Source: Clonostachys chloroleuca
Taxonomy: Eukaryota; Ascomycota; Sordariomycetes; Hypocreales; Bionectriaceae
Length of the DNA: 64,000 nt
Assembly (NCBI GenBank): GCA_037952775.1
Contig: JBANAY010000001.1
Span: 4,340,001 to 4,404,000, forward strand
Reading direction: 5' to 3'
The notes below the pieces were generated by a model, which worked only from the letters and a program-made list of their open reading frames with translations, was not told the DNA's origin and did no database searches. A program made the position numbers and the translations under genes. The stretch's first letter is position 1. The number at the start of each line of letters is the position of its first letter. Below are positions 46,521-58,300 of the stretch, one piece after another.

Positions 46521-46536
46521 CGGAGGTTGAAGCCCG
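46521..46536 (+). promoter_or_regulatory. CGG-N10-CCG site, copy 2
   Basis: CGGAGGTTGAAGCCCG, differing from the copy upstream of the regulator gene (41,844) by one C/T change inside the spacer. Confidence 0.6.
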
Positions 46537-47014
46537 TTGCCCTCCCCACAGAAACCGGCATGCTTTCATCATCAACTCCCCGAAAATGACTAGTCGGCTC
46601 TTCCATGCAGTACGTATACTGCTATCTTAACAGTCAATGAACGGGATTGCAATGCTGGCTTATCTTCTCCTCAAGAACGTTTATCTTGAGGTCTCATTAT
46701 CACCCCTTTCCTCTTATCCCGCCGTGGAGCTTTGCGTACAAACTAAAAAGAGGAGAGGACATGGCAATCGTTTCTATGCTACGTTCTTCTAAAATGCTTC
46801 GCTCTATGGAACCGGGGAAAATGGTTATTTGTCTTCAGAGTTGATTATACTGTTCTGGCCTCGGGCGAAGGTGCCCCAAGTCCAAAACACGTACCGGTTA
46901 TCGGCACTCATTCCCCATGGGGTGTCACTCCCTGGCAATAAACCATCTAAGTTACTTCCCCACATGCTCTTATCAAGAGCGGAACGATGTCAAGCGCCAT
47001 CCCAGTCTCCTTGG

Positions 47015-47030
47015 CGGGCTTCGACCTCCG
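47015..47030 (-). promoter_or_regulatory. CGG-N10-CCG site, copy 3 (inverted)
   Basis: On the minus strand it reads CGGAGGTCGAAGCCCG, one change from copy 2. It lies 265 bp upstream of the MFS transporter ATG. Confidence 0.6.
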
Positions 47031-47294
47031 AACCTACGTCTAGACCACAAAGCTATACGAAACGAGTCAGACGAACCTTGTTCCCCGCACTATCGCACCT
47101 CGATCGACTCCAACCATGTTAGCTTTGATAAGGACAATTACACAGAATATTCAAGTAGATAAAGGAAGCCCTGCGAGCCTGACCCTGCCCTTTTCAACCC
47201 TTTGCATTTCAGCTTCTTCCGACAAAACACAAAATATAAACCGAAGAAGGGCCAAAAAATCACATTTCTCAAACCTCTGTTTCCCAAACCAAAC

Positions 47295-48991
47295 ATGTCT
47301 CAAGACGGAAAACGTGACTCCAAAGACAGTCGCCTCCAAAATGTCGATATGAAACCAGTCAACGATAAACAGTCAATCGTGATTGGGGGCATTCTAGTCG
47401 ACGATGAGACATATGCGGCTCGATCAAAAAGTCTTGTTCGGAAACTCGACATGACCCTGATGCCGATGATTTTCATTTTGTACATGTTCAATTACCTCGA
47501 CAGGAATAACATTGCGTAAGTTCACTGCAAACGCTAAGAATTGGTCTTGTCGTTATTGCCTACTTACGTACTTGCTGACAAAATCTCGATTCAGTCAAGC
47601 AAAGCTGGATAATCTTGAGAAAGACCTTGGAATGACCGGCAATGACTTCAATATCGTGCTTTCGATCGTAAACGTTGGGTAAGTCCAGCAACCCAGCCAC
47701 CTGGGACCCTGAGAAGCTAACCAACGATCTCTTCAGCTACATGTTGATGCAGATCCCGAGCAACATGCTCCTGACTCGAGTCCGACCTTCTATATACATT
47801 CCATGCTGGGTATGCATATGGGCCTGTATCTCAGCGACATGTGGTGCTGCTCAAAACATGACCCATATGGTTGTAATTCGGATTTTCCTTGGACTCTCCG
47901 AGGCACCATTCTTTCCTGGAGTCTTCTACCTGTTATCATGCTGGTATACAAAGAAAGAACTCGCGTTCAGATATGCGTGTCTGTATTCAGGTCTGATTCT
48001 CGCCACAGCTGTATCTGGACTTCTGGCTGCTGGTATATTTGCTGGTCTAGGAGGTGTTGCTGGCATTCCCGGCTGGCGGTGGCTCTTCATCATCGAAGGT
48101 GCCATCACCTTCTTGCTTGGAATGGTAGCGTTTGTTTTGCTGCCTGATTTCCCTTCCTCAACAGGTCGGAAGTGGCTTTTTACAAAGGAGGAACAGGAAG
48201 TTGCTGTTATAAGGATGAGAAGAGATGCTATTTACGATCAGCAGGAGGAAGGTACTTCAATTTGGAAAGGCTTGAGGGATGCTGTGAAGGATAAACGAGT
48301 TTGGATATTTGTGAGTTTTCCTCCCTTACCCTTGACACTGGCGATCTCAAAGTCACTCAGAGGATACTAATCAAAGTTGAACTGATAGGCCCTTATGCTG
48401 TGTTCCAACCAATCCTCCTACGGCTTCAACTATTTTTATCCTGCTATCGTTCAAGGATTCAACCTCGGAAGCCGGACTATTACCTTGGTCTGCACAGCTC
48501 CTCCTTACCTACTAGCCGCACTCATCAACTTAGGCAATGCCTGGCATAGTGATCGCAAAGGCGAGCGGGGCTTCCATATTGCGATCCCGATGATGACTGC
48601 TGTTGTTGGCTTCATTATCAGCGTTTCAGTTCTGAACATACCAGCTCGCTATGTGGCATCATTTCTCTACGTCTGTGGCTGTTTCGGCGCAAACGCAGCC
48701 TTCTACAGTTGGGCGGCATCGACAGTTGCCCAGACTCCCGAGAAGAAGGCGTGCGCCATGGCCATCATTAATGTAACAGGGCAGTTTGGCAGTCTGTGGA
48801 GCCCTTACTTCTTTGATCCAAACGACCAGCCGCGCTATACCCGAGCCATGATCCTCCTGATGGCATTTGCGCTCTTGGAAGTCTCGCTATGCTTTCTAAT
48901 GAAGTTTCTCTTGCGCCGAGAGAACAAGAAGATCCTACAGGCATGTGAAGCAAGTGGTTCTGGGACTATTCCTAATCTGTTTGTACTCTAA
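47295..48991 (+). CDS. MFS transporter, anion:cation symporter (allantoate permease/Tna1/Dal5) type
   Basis: Four exons (47,295-47,515, 47,595-47,678, 47,737-48,310, 48,389-48,991) give 493 residues with about 12 membrane segments. Features of this family are visible. An N-terminal 'KLDMTLMPMIFILYMFNYLDRNNI' leads into helix 1. 'YMLMQIPSNMLLTRVRPSIYIP' is in helices 2-3. The signature 'IRIFLGLSEAPFFPGVFYLLSCWY' and 'RYACLYSG' follow. The central loop contains 'GWRWLFIIEGAITF' and then 'LPDFPSSTGRKWLFTKEE'. Members import small organic anions such as allantoate, nicotinate, biotin, pantothenate or similar metabolites across the plasma membrane. The substrate here is not predictable from sequence. 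It is divergently arranged with the aminotransferase and tail-to-tail with the SDR at 49,317. Confidence 0.9.
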
Positions 48992-49316
48992 ATGGGGGCT
49001 ATACAGCATTTGGGGACAACGAGAGAATTAGCGAGTAAGCTTGACGTTTTGTCAAGCTCTGCAGCTTATGGGAAGAACATTGATTGTCAACGGAAGCACA
49101 ACTCTCTTAAATCTTGACGTCTCGGTCAGGAGGCTTCCAGCTTAGTGTTTAAGTGTCCATTGTGGACAACAAACAGTTTATTTCCATCCAGTGTCCAGGG
49201 GACTCTAAATCTCATACCATACTCATAGTATACCAGACCTCTGGAAGAAGGAGCCAGCTATCATCATGCGTCGTAGTGAGAGGCCTTCACTCGCTCATCA
49301 CCCCCGTAAGCTGCGT

Positions 49317-50306
49317 TCAGTTCCATTTCTTGGGAAGCCGAGAGAGATATACGTCGGCCAACTTATCAAACGCAAACTCTTCGTCCGGTAAATATTCCCG
49401 AATAAGACCCTCATTCACTGACTTCAATAAAAGAGCCTCCTCGATCTCAATCTGTCTCCCGTGGACCGAGAATATAAGCTGTCCTTTCCTGGACTCATCT
49501 GCCATTAATATCGCTGTTGATCGAGCAGGGACATGTGTTCCCTGTAACCTGGCTCCAATCGTTTCAGTGATCCGCTGTGTGGCAATTCCGGTCTCTGTCC
49601 AATTGGGAGCAATGCCATTAATGCGAATTGCAGGGTTCAAGATTTTAAGGTTCAAATGTAGGCTACGGATGAGTCCCAAAACGCCATGCTTTGCCACCCC
49701 TATTAATCATGTATCAAGTCAGCGTCGATTGTTCCAATGGGAGGGGGTCGGACTCACCATAGTCTGTACACCCAAACCTTTGGAAGCTTGACGCTGAAGC
49801 AGTAACAACGATGCTCCCCTTCTTTTGCTTCTTGAGAAAATGCAAACCCATAGTAACGGTGTAGATTGTCCCTTTTAGATTTACGTCAACAACGCTCAAA
49901 TTTGGCGGGACTGGTTTGCCGTTCTCGTCGACTTCATCCTCAACGAAGAGAGCCCTTGGCGCGACCCCAGCGTTTGCGAAAACATGGTCTACTTTCCCAT
50001 ACTTGCGCTCAGCCAGTTCAAATAATGCCAGAAGATCCTCCCATATTGTGATATTGGTCTGACGAAAGGCGATATTCTCGTGCTCGATGGGGACGGGGTT
50101 CAAATCTCCTGCAACGACGAAGGCCCCGACATCCAGGAGCAACTTGGCCGTCTCTAGGCCAATTCCAGATGATGATCCTAACGCTTTAGCTTAGAGGATG
50201 CACTTTTCCAAAATTATGAGGGCGAAGTAGAAATATTACCAGTCACGACCACTATCTGCCCTCGAAGATTCGCAAAGTCAGTGTCATTGATGGTGAACTC
50301 GGACAT
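49317..50306 (-). CDS. short-chain dehydrogenase/reductase (SDR)
   Basis: Three exons on the minus strand, 50,306-50,240, 50,177-49,758 and 49,699-49,317, with introns of 62 and 58 nt, give 289 residues. The NAD(P)-binding motif TGSSSGIG spans the first intron (about residues 22-29). 'GDLNPVP' gives an acidic residue at the end of strand 2, suggesting NAD(H). 'FANAGVAP' follows. The catalytic Ser is in 'VVTASASSF', and the catalytic pair is in Y-G-V-A-K, with Tyr just before the second intron. The layout resembles fungal 15-hydroxyprostaglandin dehydrogenase-like SDRs. The substrate is unknown. Its 3' end faces the MFS gene about 325 bp away. Confidence 0.9.
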
Positions 50307-52396
50307 CGCGGCGAGATCTAATTGGAAGGTTAAAATTCGAAAAATGGTTAAAACCTGGAAGAAAAAGAAGAGAGGTCTCAGGAGATGAGCGTTCGAGGGG
50401 GTTCGTATTTTCTCTCGGGATTGTATACCCTGTCTCATGTGGAATGACGTGCAAAAATAGATGAGTTGCATGCAGCAGAGTGCGGGGTTAAATGGGCACA
50501 TCCAATCAAATCAGATGGAATGCGATATTGACGTATTGAGAGCGGAATTTTAATATAATATTAATGGAAAGATCGGATGCCGAGGCTGCTGAGGGTCTGG
50601 GAGGGGTTGCTAGGATAAACCATACGTACTCACATCTGGGAAGGGAAGGTTTCAGTGCAAGCAGGTGACTCGAGCTCAACGCTACCATCCGACCATTCGA
50701 TCCCCAGATCTTTCGAGTCCTGAATACTCTCTTAGTGCTATAGCACTTAGAGGCAGTAATAGTACAAAGTTTTATGCCTCTCACAATGATCCTTAATAGG
50801 TTTTGGGTGTTTCACTTTCCTGAACAGGACAAGGTCGACGGAGAACTAGGAAATTTATGACTGATTACTTCCAACCAATAATCTTAATGATACTTTCAGT
50901 CACTGGCAGGATTTTTATCATTATCTCAGATGAGTAAGTATGGCTACATTGAATGGCAAAAGAAGGTGGTTATAAATGCTTCAATAGGGAGACTCGCCTG
51001 GAACGTCAGTGATAGACTCTGATAGTCAGTCTTGTACAAGTTGTTCTTATTTAGGCGGGCTCCTGCGCTTCCAACACCAGTGCAGAGTGCTTGGTGCATC
51101 GCCTTGAATAATGAACGACATTGGTAGTCGAACCTCGATGACTAAGAGCCCGAAAAAGTAGGGAAAGGCGTGTCGGACAAGAGGTACACGGGATCGCTTC
51201 TCGGATGGGTAGGTTATGTGGTAGACATGCGTTCAACACATACTACATTCCTTTAGAAAATTGAAGGTGCCTTGAGGTTTTCTCTGAAGCATTACATTAT
51301 GCTCTGCCCAGAATTTATAGCACATGTATCCTTACTAGTAAAAGTAATATCTTAAGGTGAAATATTAAGACAACGGGGGTATTGTAGTTGAAACTGGTGC
51401 GTCGCACATAAAGGCGCTTGGCCAGCTCTTCAACATAAAAATACTTGAAAGTCCTGGCATAACATACGATGCGTTCTCATTTGTCGCAGAGTACATACGT
51501 AGTAACATTCTCCTTAGCTAGTTCAAAGGTCTTACCCATTAACTTTGAAGCTTAGCTTCTGATATTATTTCTTCTATATGGGTATGACGACATACTAGAG
51601 TGAGTTGGAAGAAATCTTCTTGGTGTATTTTTGATTTGGCAGTATGAAGTTAATACCGAAAATAAAGATGGCGAATGGCTTCTACCACTACCACCAGAGT
51701 CATGCCTTCCGTCTGATTCAGACAAGCCAAGAACTTAAATAGAAAAGCGGCGGCCAATCTGACTTAAAAGTAGACATCAGATGATAGTCATGGTTTCTTG
51801 CGTATTCGCTTAAGGATGCATACACTACATGTGCAACGGATACTATGTTCACCACCCGCCTTCTTTTTGTACCTAGGCTGAATGTCCACTTAGTCTCTTT
51901 ATTATGAAAATTTAGCTCAGTAGATTTCCCACTTGCGCGTGCGCCGGTGCCTTTTAATCGTGGCTCGTCTCCCCATAACACTCAAAGTCGGCATTCGGTG
52001 CAACTCGGCCACTTTTCAAGTCTCCGACCTCACGAACTGACCGAGGAACGTAGGCAGTGTGCATTATTAATCCAAACCTCCGCCAGGATTGCGGACTTCC
52101 AGTCTCACATTTCGACTGTGGCAGAAGATAATTGCGAATTAGTGGGTGACTTCAGGGAGGAATGTTTATCTCTAGACAGGCCGGTTTTGGTGCCGACGAA
52201 TGTCGCGAGCGGAGATGATACAATGTGGGACCAGACGGGTGGCGAGTCACCGGTATATATTCAGCTTAGATTGCAGTTATTATATAGACTGCTCGCTTCG
52301 CAATAAGTCACTTCAGTAATTTCACGAAGAAACGTTAATAATTCAAATTTCTAGACGACTCTCGACTACCCATACCCTCCAACATTGCCCCACACG
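50307..52396. other. 2.1 kb intergenic region between two divergent SDR genes
   Basis: No supported gene. It is AT-rich in places (50,550-51,700). A 14-bp perfect palindrome AGTGCTATAGCACT lies at 50,734-50,747. I saw no copy of the CGG-N10-CCG site found near the regulator and transporter. Open frames at 51,718-51,981 (-) and 51,947-52,306 (+) have no domain and no ATG in good context. Confidence 0.5.
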
Positions 52397-53432
52397 ATGC
52401 CAATCTTCCAGCCACCGGTCGAGCCCCTTCCTTCCGGGATTGATCTCTCCGGTCAAACTGCAATCGTAACCGGTGCTAGTCGGGGCATAGGCCTTGAGAT
52501 ATCCAAACAGTTGTTGGATGCTGGTTTATCTACGCTGATTCTTGCTGTACGAAACACTGCTGGGGGGCAGACAGTCAAGAACCAGCTTCTTGCGGCCCAC
52601 CCCAAAGCAAAGATTGATGTCGTCCGGTTAGATGCTGGTGAATACCCGGAAGTACAGAGGTTCATCGACCAGATCCGTGCCGACTACACCGAGGTAAACA
52701 TACTCATGCTCAACGCGGGCATCGGCACCCTTCACAAAGAGGTGGCGAGTACGGGCCACGAGAACAACTTTCAAGTCAACTTCTTCTCCAACGTGCTGCT
52801 CACTTTCGGCCTCTTCCCTTTACTAGAGTCTTCCGCCGATAAATCAGGAAAACCCTCCCGGATCACGTGGACGGGGAGCCGAACCTTCTTAAATTCGTCC
52901 CTTGTAACCGGAAAAGCACAGCTGAAGTCGACAGAGTCACTATCCAAGTACGTTGACAAGAACAGCCTGGGGCCGTACGACCGATACGCGTACAGCAAGC
53001 TAGCAGTTGTCATGTTTCTCGATGAGCTTGCGAAGCGTTCACCGCCCGATAGGGTGATCGTCAACAATTTCTGCCCCGGATTGATACGTACCAACATGAG
53101 CGATGTTCTTCCATTCCCTCTACGCGTCCTCATGAAGGCCCAGCTCGCCATCCGTGGCCGCCCGGTGGAAGTATCAGGCTGGGTTGCCCTCCATGCCGCC
53201 GTCGTTACGGGCAAGGAGACACACGGGAAGCTTCTCGGAGATAAAGAGATAGTTGAGTAAGTGGTTCCTATGCTGTTCACATAAGATTTTGTATTTGCTA
53301 AGAATGGGATCCAGGCCTGTGGCATTCCTCAAGTCAAAAGAGGGGCTGCGGATACAGAAGGGTGTCTGGGACGAAGCTCTTGCTGAGATAGGGTCCCTCA
53401 CAACTCTTCCAAGCTGGGCGAAGGGAACTTAG
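52397..53432 (+). CDS. SDR family oxidoreductase, retinol-dehydrogenase/WWOX-like
   Basis: Two exons (52,397-53,256 and 53,315-53,432) separated by a 58-nt intron give 325 residues. The start is ATG 52,397 (ACGATGCC). The Rossmann motif is TGASRGIG at about residue 26-33, 'AVRN' ends strand 2, 'LMLNAGIGT' is the NNAG-type motif, and the catalytic Tyr/Lys are in 'YAYSKLA'. 'NNFCPGLIRTNM' is the P-G motif after the active site. The family reduces or oxidises alcohol/carbonyl groups with NAD(P)H, and many fungal members sit in metabolic clusters. No substrate can be assigned. The C-terminal exon ends 'LPSWAKGT'. Confidence 0.9.
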
Positions 53433-55367
53433 GGCAAACTTACTCCTGGGTGCGAGATTATCTTTTTGAATCTGTTCTTTTCATATTAGTGATCTCCGTA
53501 ATGATAATTTTTTAAAAAAGCTAGCTTGAGAGTGATTCAATCTGAGGGTACACTGAAAAAATTTCCCGAAAGCGCTTTGTCGCTTTTCCCCTATGACACA
53601 TTGATGTCTACTGGAGAGGAATCTATTAGCATTATCTACAACAAATATGATAATTCATAAATGTTTCGTTGACAGTAGCTAAGAATTGATTGCGTTGGTT
53701 TGTTTCCGGCGTCGAATGCCATGGGCATTTTCCAATGCTAATCTTTTTCGCATAAATACGGTAACTTCCTATGTAGTTTTTAAAACTAAGCCTGTTCGCG
53801 ACCTGAAGACTTGAGCCAATTCTACGAGATTATACGATGGTATGTTCAGATATATTATATAAGTTATGACTGACTTATAATGTGTTGGTGTGTTTATTTG
53901 CAACGTCGCAAGTGCGAAAGTATCTAGGGTAGGTGTAGATACGATGAGGCTGGAGAGAACGGCCGTTTGGGGTTCTTAATTATGGTAGCATTTGCGCCAC
54001 AGCCTACAGGCACGGTCGATTGGCCACACCGCTATCTTGTGGCTCTGGCACATCCCCTTTTTGATAAAGTGGTTGACCAGAAGCAACACCAAGTCGCTTC
54101 TACTAGCCCCAAGTAAGAAAAACATCAGAGACAGAATAGTCTGCTGTGATTGACCTTCTTTGGTCGGTTCACCGGCGGCGCGGGTATCGTCACAAATGAC
54201 ACAGAAGCAATCATCCTGCCTGGATTTATCATGTTTTTGTCAAAATGCTATCGTTCTAAAAATGGACTTTGGCCAGTCCTGCTGGAAGACACGAGGCTAA
54301 TCAAACTCGGGCCCGAGAAGGTGCATATCAGGCCCCTCCTTAGCCAAGATGATCTAGAAATTCTCGGGATGAGCGAATAGGTGCGGTATGTGGGTGAGGT
54401 CTAAGAATAGGGAGGGCTGAGAATTAGTCTCGCATGTCAACACGAGCGACAGAATACGGTTAGATTACTCTCGTAATCTGTCTCAAAAAGATGAACACGC
54501 GACGCTTACAGGGGACTTCGGTTAACATTAGATCGGCAAATGCGCCCAATGGAGACTAGGGCATCTGCATCTCTTTGAGGTTTTGGAAGCTCTAACTAGT
54601 AACCGACAGGGCATTGATCCGCCTGATAGAGTCCGGCCAAGAGGTAGCTCTGTGCATAATGTTGATGTCCAAGTATTGTTGATCAGTACTCTACTGAAGT
54701 GGACTCCGCCGCTGGCTAGAATTGCACCTGGAATTCGAAATTCTAGGGCCTCTTTTGGTGTCTTCCAGTATCCTTTGAATGTACAGCATGAACAAGTGGG
54801 GAAAAGACCTCCGATGCTTCAAGGAGACTGTCAGAATGTGTAAGCGCACTGTCATGATCCTGCGAAAAGCCCCATTAAACGGAGGGCCAATCAACTCTAG
54901 TGGGCCACACCCTCATACCATAGGGAGTTTAGTGAATGACGGGAGACCAGCAGTTGATTGGGTTAGTCTTGCCTTGTAAGATATTACATGGTAGACCGTT
55001 CTATGGATAAGGCTGACCCGCCGGTCAAAGCTTGACCAAGTCGTACGGGCTCTCGCTTCCGAAGATGCTCAGAAACCCTGCAGGAACTGTCTAAAATTGG
55101 AGAGCTGAAAAAGTACCTACATCACGCTGCAGAAATATATCAATGGTTCTCCCAGATCGTCAGTGTCTGGCTGATTCACTCTGCATCTTGTGCTTTTGAA
55201 TTTAGCAACTTTTCCTTTTGTATTTCCTTTCCGTTTTCTTCCTCCCACTTATCGAGCTTTCTTTCTCGAGTTTTCTTCTCTTCCATTGTCTTTGAAGCAT
55301 TTACTGCCGGTCAGGATCCGGTGTTAATACTCATTCGATTTTTATTTCATCTTCTTATCCTGCCGTT
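53433..55367. other. intergenic, with CT-rich leader of the next gene
   Basis: 1.9 kb. Frames at 54,150-54,380 and 54,583-54,979 have no recognisable domain. From about 55,205 to 55,300 the forward strand is strongly pyrimidine-rich (TTTTCCTTTTGTATTTCC and similar), which in fungi often marks the start region of highly transcribed genes. It immediately precedes the H1-like gene. Confidence 0.5.
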
Positions 55368-58300
55368 ATGACGATACATCTTCCGAGAGCTCTTTTGCTC
55401 TCTCTATCATTCATTCTCTTTTTCTTTTTGGGGAGCTCGATTGCAACAACAGTACAAAATGACGCAGCAAGCCACGATCATGGCAAGGACAAGTCGGCCC
55501 TGCTATTCGCCGACAACCTTCATCACCGGAGCATCGACGACACAAATATTGCACTACTAGATGTTCGACAGCCTGGTCTGCTTGGCAAGATTGGCAAGGT
55601 GGCTTCTGCCGTGAAGAAGGTCGCCGCCCCAGCCAAAAAGGTTGCCACTGCTGCGAAGAAGGCCGCTGCCCCAGCGAAGAAGGTTGCTACTGCTGCGAAG
55701 AAGGTCGCCGCCCCAGCCAAAAAGGTTGCCACTGCTGCGAAGAAAGCCGCTGCTCCGGCAAAGAAGGCCGCCGCTGCCGTGAAGAAAGCTGCTTCGCCAA
55801 AGAAGGCTGCCGCCGCTGTGAAGAAAGCTGCTACTTCCAAGAAGGCTGCTGCACCAAAGAAGGCTACCACAGCTGTTAAGAAGGCTGCCGCGCCGAAGAA
55901 GGCTGCTGCTAAGGCCGGCAAGACCGCTGCCAAGGGCAAGACCCCTTCTAAGGCTGGAAAGAAGGCTGCTACACCAAAGAAAGCTGCTGCTAAGGCCGGT
56001 GCCAAGAAGACTCCAGCTAAGGCCGGCAAGACTGCTGCGAAGGGCAAGACTCCTGCTAAAGCCGGAAAGAAGGCTGCCGCACCAATGAAAGCTGCTGCTA
56101 AGGCCGGTACCAAGAAGACTCCTCCTAAGGCTGGAAAGAAGGCTGCTGCACCAAAGAAGGCTGCTGGCTCCAAGAAGGCTGCTGGTAAGAATGCTGCTGC
56201 CAAGGGCAAGACCGCTACCAAGGGCAAGACACCTTCTAAGGCTGGTACCAAAAAGACTCCTGCTAAAGCAGGAAAGAAGCCCGCTGCACCAAAGAAAGCT
56301 GCTGGTAAGAAAGCTTCTGCTAAGGGCAAGACTGCTGCCAAAGGAAAGACCACTTCCAAGGCCGGTGCTAAGAAGGCTCCAGCTAAGGCTGCCAAGGGCA
56401 AGACTCCGTCTAGGGCTGGCGCTAAGAAGACTCCTGCTAAGGCTGGCAAGAAGACCGCTGCACCAAAGAAAGCTGCCGGCAAGAAAGCTTCTGCCAAGGG
56501 CAAGACTGCTGCCAAAGGAAAGACCCCTTCCAAGGCCGGTTCTAAGAAAGCTGGCGCCAAAAAGACTCCGGCCAAGGCTGGCAAGAAACCTGCCGCCAAA
56601 GGAAAGACTCCTTCAAAGGCTGGCAAGAAGGCCACTGGCAAGAAGACTGCTTCTAAGGCTGCTGGAAAGAAAGCTGCAGGCAAGAAGCCTTCTGCTAAGG
56701 CCGGTGCTAAGAAGTCTCCAGCTAAGGCTGGCAAGAAGACCGCTGCACCAAAGAAAGCTGCCGGCAAGAAAGCTTCTGCCAAGGGCAAGACTGCTGCCAA
56801 AGGAAAGACCCCTTCCAAGGCCGGTTCTAAGAAAGCTGGCGCCAAAAAGACCCCAGCTAAGGCTGGAAAGAAGGCTACCGGCAAGAAGGCTATTAATAAG
56901 AAGACTACTTCTAAGGCAGCTGGTAAGAAAGCTGCAGGCAAGAAGACTCCTTCTAAGGCTACCGGCAAGAAGTCCCTAGCTAAGACTGGAAAGAAGACTG
57001 CTGGCAAGAAAACTCCTTCTAAGGCTGGTACTAAGAAAGCCGGTGCTAAGAAGACTGCCACCAAAGGAAAGACGCCTTCAAAGGCTGGCAAGAAGGCCAC
57101 TGGCAAGAAGACTGCTTCTAAGGCTGCTGGAAAGAAAGCTGCTGGTAAGAAGGCTACCCCCAAGGCTGCCGGCAAGAAGGCTACTGGAAAGAAGACTCCT
57201 GCAAAGGCTGGAAAGAAGGCTGCTGGGAAGAAATCTGCTAGCAAGAAAGCCCCAGCTAAGGCCGGTAAGAAAGCTACTGGCAAGAAGACCGCCCCCAAGG
57301 CTCCCGGCAAGAAGGCCGCTGGAAAGAAAACCCCTGCGAAGGCCGGGAAGAAGACTGCTTCTAAGGCTGCCGGCAAGAAGGCTACTGGCAAGAAGACTCC
57401 TGCTAAAGCTGGAAAGAAGGCTGCTGCGCCAAAGAAGGCTGGTGCCAAGAAAACTCCAGCCAAGGCTGGTAAGAAGACTGCCGGTAAGAAGACTCCTGCT
57501 AAGGCCGGCAAGAAAGCTGCTGGTAAGAAAGCTGTCGGCAAGAAGGCTGCTGGAAAGGCTGGCAAGACGACTGCCAGTAAGAAGACTGCTACAAAGGCTG
57601 GTGCGAAGGGCGAGTCCCGAGCCAAGAATACTTCTGGCAAGAAGACTCCCGCAGCCAAGGCTGGTAGCAAGAAGCTTCCTGGTAACACGGCGACCCCGAA
57701 GTCTAGCGCCAAGAAGCCTACAGACAGCAAGACTCCCGCCAAGGACAAGACTGCTTCCAAGGAAAAGACCGATGGCAAGGATAAGTCCGCCACTCCAAAG
57801 GCTGCTGCGAAGTCGGCTCCGGTGAGCTGCCCTTTGAGGCGAAAGGGAAAGCGAGATGGATCAGACACCGAATGCGGCGGCGGCGGTTCGGAACCAGCAG
57901 CAGCATCAAATGAGCCCCACAGAGATCCGGAGAATAAGCTGGGAATGAAGCCGCATGAATTCGATGTCGGCCCCAATGACAAGAAACCGAAGGCCTACGG
58001 AACAGTTCTCAAAGTGAATGAGGGTAAAGAAGTCACTGACGAGCAGCTTGTCAGCATGGCCAAGAACGCCCATGTTTGGGCTGACAAGCAGCCTGGAAAG
58101 ACGCCCACAGTGACGACTGCCGGCACTGATGGCAAGGAAATCATTATTGAGACCTCTCAGAAGGATGGCACCGCCCGATTCAAAGAAGAGACTGGCGAGG
58201 ATGGCTCGAAAGTGCCAAAGCATCCTAACACCCAAGAGCATATGAGTAAATCTGAGGATCAATGGAAGGAGGAAGGTCGACCAAAGCCTTTCCATGGAAA

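Larger units (their letters stand above)
46053..47294. promoter_or_regulatory. divergent promoter region of aminotransferase and MFS transporter
   Basis: 1.24 kb without a supported gene. It contains two copies of the CGG-N10-CCG site (46,521-46,536 and 47,015-47,030), one in each orientation, about 470 bp from the aminotransferase ATG and 265 bp from the transporter ATG. Short frames here have no domain. Confidence 0.6.

Noticed and set aside
56191..57825. long +1/+2 frames rich in Arg/Leu/Pro inside the repeat gene
   Set aside because: Shadow frames of the same repeats, with no start context or domain.
55523..57982. 819-codon open frame on the minus strand opposite the H1-like gene
   Set aside because: It is a by-product of the Lys/Ala/Gly codon repetition: AAG and GCT read backwards never give stops. 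The forward frame has signal peptide, intron and non-repetitive C-terminus.
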